Virus record (IMG/VR): IMGVR_UViG_3300042923_000668
Location: 1 to 46,448 of that record
Reading direction: 5' to 3' (one strand)
Length of the DNA stretch: 46,448 nt
From: a virus
Shown here: positions 40,581-46,448 of the stretch, one piece after another
How the letters are laid out: each line of letters begins with the position of its first letter
Numbering within the stretch: the first letter of the stretch is position 1
Notes under the pieces: generated by a model
Seen by the model: the letters and a program-made list of their open reading frames with translations, nothing else
Told to the model about the DNA's origin: nothing
Database searches by the model: none
Position numbers and translations under genes: made by a program

Positions 40581-40614
40581 ATTATCATGGATAAACCTTA
40601 GGAGGGTACGGTAT

Positions 40615-41664
40615 ATGAACTTGCAAGAGAGCTTGGAACAAAAGGTAGCACGGCTAAAATTGAAACTAGCGCAAATCGAGGAAAATTTCACCGGCACGAC
40701 GGAAGAAACGAACAACCGGAACTGGGTAAGTAATCAGCTATCGGAAGCTGAAGACGAGTTGCAGAAGCAACGTGCCATGGAAGTGCGGGAGCAGAAGACA
40801 GAGGAAATGCTCGATGAGTACAATGACACGCTGAACCGGATTTTCAATGTGATCATGCCGGAAGACGTATTTTCTCAGGTTCTTGGAGTGAACGAGTACA
40901 GCGAAAAGCGAAGCGACTTCAAAAAAATCATGCGAGCATACTACTCCGAAAAGTTGGCAGCGCTCAACGCCGATCATGCCGCCGAGATCGATGCATGGCG
41001 CAAGAAGTTCGGGCGATTGACAATGCAGGCACAGCAGACTGAAAATCAGTTGGCAGAACAAAAGAGTAACAGTGAGAAGAAAGAAAGTGAATGGGCGGAA
41101 AGTGAAGAAAAATACGAAGCAGAAATTCGCGAAAAGGAATTGTTGCTCAACCAGACGCAAACGCTGCTTAACTTGGCGAACGATCGTTTTGCTGAACTTG
41201 AAGCGAAACTCGAACAGGCGACGAAGCCAAAGGAAGCCGCACCGAGTGAAGCACTCGACAAGGTGCTGGAAGAAGTACAATCCCGGAAGAAACTGAACAC
41301 CGACGAAATCATGAAGCGATTCGAGGCGCGTCAAACCAATGGCGGCAAAGTGATGGCAATTGACCACAGTAAAATCGTGTTACCGGAGTTGCCCTTTCGC
41401 ACGAATCCCGAAGTGGTTGCGCCTCCTGTGGGACAAAGTGCCGATATTCCGACAATCGTAACGCCGGAACAGTTTCGCGGAAGCAACGCAAACGTGGATC
41501 AACAGGCAGCGCATACCGAGGACGGAAACGGAGCGCAGGGAGACAATGGAAGCAGCCCGGACGATGCGCCGGTTTCTCGAGCAGAACTCGAAGCGCGGTT
41601 CAAGCGGATCGAAAGCCAACTTGGGTTGAAGTTGTGGCAGTATGAAGCGGAGGTTGTGGCGTAA
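40615..41664 (+). CDS. Long coiled-coil protein
   Basis: 349 residues from ATG 40615 with TTAGGAGGG; the frame is open upstream across the promoter. Residues about 1-60 and 130-235 are coiled coils rich in Glu, Gln and Lys. After about 270 comes a Pro/Gly/Asp-rich linker and a short C-terminal helix (RAELEARFKRIESQLGLKLW). Its own promoter starts a sub-operon with the Tad2-like gene. Function unknown. Confidence 0.65.
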   Translation: MNLQESLEQKVARLKLKLAQIEENFTGTTEETNNRNWVSNQLSEAEDELQKQRAMEVREQKTEEMLDEYNDTLNRIFNVIMPEDVFSQVLGVNEYSEKRSDFKKIMRAYYSEKLAALNADHAAEIDAWRKKFGRLTMQAQQTENQLAEQKSNSEKKESEWAESEEKYEAEIREKELLLNQTQTLLNLANDRFAELEAKLEQATKPKEAAPSEALDKVLEEVQSRKKLNTDEIMKRFEARQTNGGKVMAIDHSKIVLPELPFRTNPEVVAPPVGQSADIPTIVTPEQFRGSNANVDQQAAHTEDGNGAQGDNGSSPDDAPVSRAELEARFKRIESQLGLKLWQYEAEVVA

Positions 41665-42125
41665 TGAATTTCGGACAAGCGATTGAGGCGTTGAAGTTGG
41701 GGAGCAAAGTTGCGCGTGAAGGATGGAACGGGAAAGGGATGTTTATTTACTTGGTGAGGGGATCGTTGGTAAATGAACTCCGAGGGGAAGCAGCAACCCA
41801 TGTTGGACAGCCAAAAGAAGGAGATGCCCAGGTCATCAACTCACACATCGAAATGAAAGCCGCTGATGGTTCCATCGTTGTCGGATGGTTTGCCTCTCAA
41901 ACGGACATTCTGGCAGAGGATTGGGTAATCGTACTCGACGGTGGAAAAAACGAAACGGACGAAAGATGGAAAAGTGCCATTGAAAATGCACGGTTCATGC
42001 TGGAAGAGTACAAAAAGATTCCGAATGGCATATTTGGTGCAATGAATATTGCCAATATTATTGCGAGATATGATAGTGGCGAACGAACGAAAGAACTGCT
42101 AGAAGAACTCGAAGGAATTGAATAG
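41664..42125 (+). CDS. tad2: Tad2-like (DUF2829) anti-Thoeris protein
   Basis: 153 residues, start overlapping the previous stop as TAATG. The DUF2829 signature is plain: MNFGQAIEALKLGSKVAREG, WNGKGMFIYLV, then VGWFASQTDILAEDW near residues 75-89. Tad2 proteins bind and sequester the cyclic-ADP-ribose-type signal made by Thoeris defence. The family core is about 95 residues; a C-terminal extension of about 55 residues here (RWKSAIENARFMLEEYKKIP) is extra. An accessory gene, with cassette element K starting on the last base of its stop. Confidence 0.8.
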   Translation: MNFGQAIEALKLGSKVAREGWNGKGMFIYLVRGSLVNELRGEAATHVGQPKEGDAQVINSHIEMKAADGSIVVGWFASQTDILAEDWVIVLDGGKNETDERWKSAIENARFMLEEYKKIPNGIFGAMNIANIIARYDSGERTKELLEELEGIE

Positions 42126-42198
42126 GCCGAAGGCCATCGCTCGACAGAAATACTTAGGGGCGGAGTCCCGGAGGCCGACAAGGGGCTTTGGGGACTCC
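42125..42198 (-). repeat. Cassette element K (downstream form)
   Basis: GGCC-GAA-GGCC starts on the last base of the Tad2 stop. Degenerate core CGACAGAAA (42142-42150), CTTAGGGG, and GGAGTCCC (42162-42169) that can pair with GGGACTCC (42191-42198) just before the next ribosome site, in competition with GGAGGCC (42170-42176). Confidence 0.68.
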
Positions 42199-42213
42199 AT
42201 AGAGGTGAATACA

Positions 42214-42363
42214 ATGGGATGGATGGGAGACCCTCTCGGGGATTACTTGAAATTCAGGGGAATGACTCCATTAGGAATATTGTTATATCCAATACTTGCT
42301 CCAACTTTGCTGGTTATCGCTTTAGTAATAACCGTGAAAAGCTGGTTCGAACCCAATAAGTAG
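42214..42363 (+). CDS. Small membrane protein
   Basis: 49 residues, AGAGGTG before ATG 42214. One long hydrophobic segment (LGILLYPILAPTLLVIALVI). Unknown. Directly after element K and before three genes sharing the TAGGTGAAC ribosome cassette. Confidence 0.5.
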   Translation: MGWMGDPLGDYLKFRGMTPLGILLYPILAPTLLVIALVITVKSWFEPNK

Positions 42364-42372
42364 GTGAACCAC

Positions 42373-42543
42373 ATGCCTAAAACAATACTCAAACATGAAA
42401 CTCAAGTCATCGAAACCAAAAACGGGGAATTGATGGTAGAGTTCTGGACCAAAGAAGTCAAGCGACCAAACCAATACGGTAAATATGAAATTGACATGGA
42501 ACGATTGGAACGGATGATGCACCAATCATGGATGAGTAGGTGA
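42373..42543 (+). CDS. Small protein, unknown
   Basis: 56 residues, TAGGTGAACC before ATG 42373. Contains ELMVEFWTKEVKRPNQYGKY, probably alpha/beta. Not recognised. Confidence 0.5.
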   Translation: MPKTILKHETQVIETKNGELMVEFWTKEVKRPNQYGKYEIDMERLERMMHQSWMSR

Positions 42544-42547
42544 ACAT

Positions 42548-42787
42548 ATGGGTAAATTCGATAAACTATGGGATCGATATGGAGTAGGTGAACGTATGGA
42601 AAAAGAATATGTACCCCATGTGATCGAAGAAGGCAGTAGAGAACATGTGATCAGCTATATCGGGGGATCATTTGGTTCATTCGAAAAATGCAATATAGAA
42701 AATTGTGAGATAAACAAGCGTTGGGATGAGCATAGAAAAGATGTATTGGAACGGCTTACACTAATGGCATTTTCTGAAAGTGAGTAG
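42548..42787 (+). CDS. Small protein with two possible starts
   Basis: 79 residues from ATG 42548; a second in-frame ATG at 42596 has an equally good TAGGTGAAC ribosome cassette right before it, so two forms (79 and 63 residues) are possible. Middle part: HVIEEGSREHVISYIGGSFG, then CNIENC. Not recognised. Confidence 0.5.
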   Translation: MGKFDKLWDRYGVGERMEKEYVPHVIEEGSREHVISYIGGSFGSFEKCNIENCEINKRWDEHRKDVLERLTLMAFSESE

Positions 42788-42795
42788 GTGAACAG

Positions 42796-43050
42796 TTGAA
42801 ACTAAAAACACTGATACTCATACTCGTTTTGGTGTTAACTGGATGCAACCAATCGAGCTATGCAGAAGAAAAATATGTTTTACAGAAAATTGGAATTGCT
42901 GGGGATGAGAGAAGTTTAAACGTTGATGTAATAGTGGTTAGGGATAAAGACACTGGATGCGAATATTTCTTAGGAACATTTTACGCAGGATTCATGAACC
43001 CACGTATGAATGCTGATGGAACACAAAAGTGTGAAGCACCCAAACAGTAA
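42796..43050 (+). CDS. Small lipoprotein
   Basis: 84 residues from TTG 42796 (TAGGTGAAC cassette). Lipoprotein signal TLILILVLVLTGC with the lipobox LTGC at about 12-15. The mature part has VDVIVVRDKDTGCEYFLGTF and ends with a cysteine near the C-terminus (possible disulphide). A surface lipoprotein encoded by a phage is a candidate superinfection-exclusion factor (known for other phages; inferred here). Confidence 0.65.
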   Translation: MKLKTLILILVLVLTGCNQSSYAEEKYVLQKIGIAGDERSLNVDVIVVRDKDTGCEYFLGTFYAGFMNPRMNADGTQKCEAPKQ

Positions 43051-43094
43051 TTCCGTCCGGCATGACGGCCAATACAATAGCGGAGGTGATACCG

Positions 43095-43529
43095 ATGACC
43101 AATGATCAAATCACGGAGCTGCTAAGAAACTTCCGCTCGTATGAATACGCAGCATTAAACTGCGGTCGATCTGACCTCGATCAGCTACCACTCGTCATAT
43201 CCGAGCGCAAACGGAACAAAGATGTGTGGGACCGTAGTCGATATAACCGCGTCGTAAAGATCGTAAGAGGCGCAATCGAACACGTGCTGAGCGATGACCA
43301 ACGGACGGTTATATCGAGGAAATACCTTGAACGGAACACGATGACACTGAACGAGATTTCAGACATACTCCATAAGGATCGCACTACGATTGGACGTTGG
43401 CATTCGGAAGCGATACGCAGACTCGCAATCGCCCTGGAGCCGCTAAATGAGGATGAACTGGAACTCACCCCATTCAACCACATGTTCGACCACAAAGGAC
43501 GGTTCCGCGAACCGCAGGAAACCGCATAA
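43095..43529 (+). CDS. ArpU-like late transcription regulator (sigma region 4-like HTH)
   Basis: 144 residues from ATG 43095, CGGAGGTG upstream. The C-terminal half has a sigma-4-type HTH: VISRKYLERNTMTLNEISDI followed by HKDRTTIGRWHSEAIRRLAI. Proteins of this type lie just before the terminase genes in Gram-positive phages and control late transcription. A hairpin CCGTC/GACGG (43052-43069) precedes it. Target site not known; the array at 18593 is a candidate. Confidence 0.75.
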   Translation: MTNDQITELLRNFRSYEYAALNCGRSDLDQLPLVISERKRNKDVWDRSRYNRVVKIVRGAIEHVLSDDQRTVISRKYLERNTMTLNEISDILHKDRTTIGRWHSEAIRRLAIALEPLNEDELELTPFNHMFDHKGRFREPQETA

Positions 43530-43633
43530 ATGCCGCATTTTTGCACACAAATGCAACAAGCTAAGTAGTAAAATGTAATCATGGGGAAGTTGATCAGGGA
43601 GCTCCCGGCGTACCCACTAGAGAGTCATATCGC

Positions 43634-43675
43634 AAGGTCGCGCGATCCGCAGCGGCCTTCCGGTTTTGGCTCTTT
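43634..43675 (+). terminator. Terminator-like hairpin after the late regulator
   Basis: AAGGTCGC (43634-43641) pairs with GCGGCCTT (43652-43659, one wobble) around a 10-base loop, with CCGGTTTTGGCTCTTTTT after it. The T-run is delayed, so efficiency is unsure. The rest of 43530-43698 holds no gene I can support. Confidence 0.42.
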
Positions 43676-43698
43676 TTGCTTCGATAGGGGTGATGATG

Positions 43699-43920
43699 AT
43701 GAGGGATGAAGAGGTATTCACAGCGTTGAATGAGCTGTACAATAACAGATTCAAACAAATTGTGTTTCGTGGTGCTTCAACAGACGAGGAAGAACATTAT
43801 CGTCATTTCTCCTTCGGTTGCGTGGAACAAAATAATGCGACAACGGGAGTTCATGTGTACCTTGATCTAAATACAAACAGCATCTTCCACATATACGAAA
43901 GTGCCGGGGAAGGAATATAA
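43699..43920 (+). CDS. Small protein, unknown
   Basis: 73 residues; three ATG codons in a row (43693, 43696, 43699), the last best spaced from AGGGGTG. Contains EVFTALNELYNNRFKQIVFR and HVYLDLNTNSIFHIYESAG. Followed by element L. Not recognised. Confidence 0.5.
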   Translation: MRDEEVFTALNELYNNRFKQIVFRGASTDEEEHYRHFSFGCVEQNNATTGVHVYLDLNTNSIFHIYESAGEGI

Positions 43921-43933
43921 AAGAAGTAGTCAA

Positions 43934-44000
43934 GGCCGAAGGGCAACGACATCGACCGAATAGGCTTAGGACGACAGTCCGGGGGCCGATGAAGGGGAGG
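43934..44000 (-). repeat. Cassette element L (downstream form)
   Basis: 13 bases after the stop: GGCCGAAGGGC, core CGACCGAAT (43953-43961), GGCTTAGGAC-GACA-GTCC hairpin, GGGGGCCGATG and the GGGGAGG ribosome site. No upstream-form partner before the 43699 gene. Confidence 0.75.
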
Positions 44001-44009
44001 ATTGATCAC

Positions 44010-44213
44010 GTGAAAGCCACAATAAACGGAATCATGGTAGAAGGCACACCCGAAGAGATACACGCCTTCATGCAGATGCAACAGCAGAGTGAGCAGGGGT
44101 ATCACAAATACGTGCTTCCATACGTGACGCCAACAAGTATACCGGTTTGGGAGAAGGCAGATTGGTATAAAGTAACATGTGATAGGGGCGAAATTACGTA
44201 TACAATATCGTAG
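44010..44213 (+). CDS. Small protein before terminase, unknown
   Basis: 67 residues from GTG 44010 (GGGGAGG nine bases upstream, from element L). Sequence IMVEGTPEEIHAFMQMQQQS and a C-terminal half VWEKADWYKVTCDRGEITYT. Not recognised. Confidence 0.5.
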   Translation: MKATINGIMVEGTPEEIHAFMQMQQQSEQGYHKYVLPYVTPTSIPVWEKADWYKVTCDRGEITYTIS

Positions 44214-44290
44214 AATAACTCCAGAAAGTTGCGTAAAAAGCGCCAATATACAAAATTTTGTGTAGACTAATTCAATTGGGGGTGGATGAT

Positions 44291-44833
44291 ATGGCTAAGC
44301 AAGGGCAGAAGCTAACGGACGAGTTGAAAGAGAAGATCAAAGCGCACCTTGCCTCTGGCGGCAACATCAGGGAAACAGCAAGGGCGTTAGGTGTATCCCC
44401 TTCGACGGTGAAGAAGGTTAAGGAGGAAAAACCCGACGAGTTCGAACGCCTTCGAACGGAGAAAAGGGAAGAACTGATCGACGTGATCTATGACGATATG
44501 AAAGACGCCCTGACACTAGGACGGCAGAAAATTAAGATTGCTCAAGTCGCACTGGATGAATTCAAACCGACGATTGACAAATTAATCGAATTGTTGAGCG
44601 ACAAAGATGACGTAAAGGGCAATGACATCATAGAGGTGATCAAAGCAATTTCGTCTATTACCAGTATTCCACTAGGGCAAATATCAACGTACTTCGGCAC
44701 GTTGTACGATAAACGCGCTTTGATGCGCGGTGATCCAACGAATAATACAAATCATAGCGGATCGATGACACATCGTCACATCAGCGACATGAGCGATGAG
44801 GATTTGGAGAGGATAGCCAATGGCGCTGTCTAA
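44291..44833 (+). CDS. terS: Terminase small subunit
   Basis: 180 residues, GGGGGTGGATGAT before ATG 44291. HTH at about 22-45 (GGNIRETARALGVSPSTVKK), then a long helical oligomerisation region (VIYDDMKDALTLGRQKIKIA), ending in a C-terminal part SDMSDEDLERIANGAV, as in small terminases that recognise the packaging site. Overlaps the large-subunit gene by 14 bases. Confidence 0.82.
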   Translation: MAKQGQKLTDELKEKIKAHLASGGNIRETARALGVSPSTVKKVKEEKPDEFERLRTEKREELIDVIYDDMKDALTLGRQKIKIAQVALDEFKPTIDKLIELLSDKDDVKGNDIIEVIKAISSITSIPLGQISTYFGTLYDKRALMRGDPTNNTNHSGSMTHRHISDMSDEDLERIANGAV

Positions 44834-46400
44834 TCGGGAATCATTAATCCGTAAGGCTGCGGCTCGTGTTGAGCTTGAGATGCGCAAGATGAGACGGGAC
44901 AAAGCTTACTTTATCGAAAACTACTGCCATATCGAAAATAAAGATATCGCTGAGCAAATGGAATTGTTCAAACTATGGGATGGTCAGAAGAAGGCGCTAC
45001 AGGCATTTGACGATTATCGACTCAATATCACCCTAAAGGCTCGGCAAATGGGACTGACGTGGCTTGCATTGAGTTACAGCAATCAGCAGATGATCTATCA
45101 ACCTGGGTACACGGTAGTCGGACTATCAAAAAAGGAAGACGACGCGAAGGAACTTGTGCGACGGGTGAAGTTTCAACTTGAGAATATGCCTCAATGGTTA
45201 ATACGGGAACACGATCCAAAGCGTCCATTTCCGATCACATACAGCACCACAACATTATCAATCCAACTCTACCACGATGGTAAAGAGACATCGCGGTTTA
45301 TTGCTATGCCCGCAGCTAAAGATTCGGGACGTTCCTTCACCGCAAACTTAGTGATTATCGACGAATGGGCATTCCAACAATGGGCGCATGAGATATGGAC
45401 GGCGGCTTACCCAACAATCAACCGGCCAACAGGCGGTAAGGTCATCGGCATTTCAACGGGATTGCGCGGAACGCTGTTCGAGGAAATATGGAATGGAGCA
45501 ACCACAGAGGAAAATGGATTTCACGCGACGTTTCTTCCTTGGACTACTGATCCGCGTAGAACGAAAGAATGGTACGAGGAGACGAAAAAAGCCTTGCCTA
45601 GATCATATCGACAGGAATATCCGACAAATCCAGAAGACGCATTTACGGCAGGTGAAGGAGCATTTTTTGGCGAGTGGGATCAAGCCATACATGTCAAACA
45701 GCATTGGTATCCTCCAAAAAGTTGGACCATCGTCGGTGCATACGATTATGGCTACAGTTCTCGCGCTTGTTACAAGTGGTACGCGCTTAGCCCGGATGGG
45801 TGGGCAAGGTGTTACCGGGAATATTATCCGACAAAGGTTAGAGTGTCGGAACAAGCAAGAGCCATAGCGGAGATGAGTAAGCGACAGGACGGAACTCCCG
45901 AAGAAATCGACTATACCGTTGCCGATACGCAATGCTGGACGCCGAACGGAGAGACAGGCGAAACAATAGCCGAAACCTTCGCTAACAACGGCGTACCGAT
46001 GATCAAAGCGGATAAAGAGCATCACAGCGGATGGGCGAGGCTGCATGAGTGGTTGGCACCGTACGCTGATGAATGGGGCAATCAAACCGCATTGCTTACG
46101 TTTACACCAAATTGCCCGAACACAATCCGAACGTATCCGTCACTAATACAAGACGAAAACAACCCGGAAAAGTTGAAGGAAGGTCAAGAAGACCATTGTC
46201 AAGATGTGGACCGGTATTTTGTCATGAGCAGACCGGAACCCGTGAATATGAATGTTGTAGTAGGTTCCACTCCATTACCCAACAGCGGAACTGGCGACAA
46301 CTGGGTACGAAAAGACGATGGCACAATGGTGCATAAGTCGGAAATACGGGATCAGCGGAAAGAAGAAACCGAAGATTGGGCGAGGGGATGGTTTAATTGA
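44820..46400 (+). CDS. terL: Terminase large subunit
   Basis: 526 residues. ATPase domain: Walker A-like LKARQMGLTW (72-81, the noncanonical Arg-Gln type seen in many terminases), Walker B LVIIDEW (Asp181, Glu182), coupling segment GISTGLRG. Nuclease domain: GAYDYGYSS (Asp309), TVADTQCW (Asp368) and a late CQDVDRYF. The motor packages DNA into the prohead through the portal and cuts it. No intein or split. Next gene is the membrane and coiled-coil ORF that continues at the window start. Confidence 0.95.
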   Translation: MALSNRESLIRKAAARVELEMRKMRRDKAYFIENYCHIENKDIAEQMELFKLWDGQKKALQAFDDYRLNITLKARQMGLTWLALSYSNQQMIYQPGYTVVGLSKKEDDAKELVRRVKFQLENMPQWLIREHDPKRPFPITYSTTTLSIQLYHDGKETSRFIAMPAAKDSGRSFTANLVIIDEWAFQQWAHEIWTAAYPTINRPTGGKVIGISTGLRGTLFEEIWNGATTEENGFHATFLPWTTDPRRTKEWYEETKKALPRSYRQEYPTNPEDAFTAGEGAFFGEWDQAIHVKQHWYPPKSWTIVGAYDYGYSSRACYKWYALSPDGWARCYREYYPTKVRVSEQARAIAEMSKRQDGTPEEIDYTVADTQCWTPNGETGETIAETFANNGVPMIKADKEHHSGWARLHEWLAPYADEWGNQTALLTFTPNCPNTIRTYPSLIQDENNPEKLKEGQEDHCQDVDRYFVMSRPEPVNMNVVVGSTPLPNSGTGDNWVRKDDGTMVHKSEIRDQRKEETEDWARGWFN

Positions 46401-46448
46401 ACGTGCTCATCAGCTTCATATGCATCGCCATAGCCCTCGCGATATTCG
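46397..46448 (+). CDS. N-terminal part of a small membrane protein (cut by window end)
   Basis: TTG 46397 overlaps the terminase stop by four bases, GAGGGG upstream. The visible residues LISFICIAIALAIF are a membrane anchor. It probably continues into the coiled-coil part at 2-172, but the frames differ by one base at the junction. Confidence 0.5.
   Translation, partial: MNVLISFICIAIALAIF

Noticed and set aside
43597-43608. GGGAGCTCCC palindrome considered as a packaging or regulator site
   Set aside because: A single 10-bp palindrome with no second copy or supporting context.

Overview
The window looks like a nearly complete temperate bacteriophage of a Gram-positive host (Bacillales; Paenibacillus or Brevibacillus-like is an inference). 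Grounds: strong AGGAGG ribosome sites before almost every gene, copper-amine-oxidase-N secreted proteins typical of Paenibacillaceae, YopX, Gp157, ERF and ArpU-like genes, a LexA box of Bacillus type, and a large serine integrase. The head-tail set is P22-like: portal, scaffold, decoration protein, major capsid protein, adaptor, gp10-like connector, internal or ejection proteins and a tailspike. No tape measure, tube or sheath gene is visible, so a short-tailed virion is inferred. The two window ends carry the two halves of what is probably one small membrane and coiled-coil gene, suggesting a circular or terminally redundant genome cut there.

Layout. 1-20100 (+): late genes in the order portal, scaffold, capsid, tailspike, adaptor, connector, fibre, internal proteins, then holin and amidase. 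Two cargo genes interrupt this operon: an acyltransferase (7797-8930, minus strand, own promoter) and a secreted CuAO-N protein (11996-12520, own promoter and terminator). 20245-25035 (mainly minus): lysogeny module with a candidate 52-bp attP, serine integrase, two unknown envelope proteins with matching leader hairpins, an HTH gene next to a perfect LexA box, and a repressor with operators. 25187-43529 (+): early and accessory genes, including a Cro-like regulator, DUF3102, ORF6C-like, Gp157, ERF annealase, HNH proteins, YopX pair, DEDDh exonuclease, RHH regulator, DnaD-type initiator, RusA, a Tad2-like anti-Thoeris protein and an ArpU-like late regulator. 43699-46400: two small genes and the terminase subunits.

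Most unusual observation: at least twelve related intergenic elements (A to L) in 27.1-44.0 kb. They share a core ATTCGGTCG or its reverse complement CGACCGAAT and a GC hairpin. Orientation is strict. The ATTCGGTCG form always ends in the ribosome site of the next gene; the CGACCGAAT form always follows a stop codon. Four genes (27241-27450, 29727-30383, 30525-30881, 34132-34650) therefore sit as single genes between inverted copies. This looks like a set of exchangeable gene cassettes or RNA-processing units, and I do not recognise it as a described system.

How it works together (inference): in the lysogen the repressor binds GCTTGCAA-type operators and keeps early genes off, while integrase, envelope proteins and the acyltransferase may be expressed. 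DNA damage would lift host LexA from the box at 24447. Early transcription then runs through the replication genes to the ArpU-like regulator, which may switch on packaging, virion and lysis genes.
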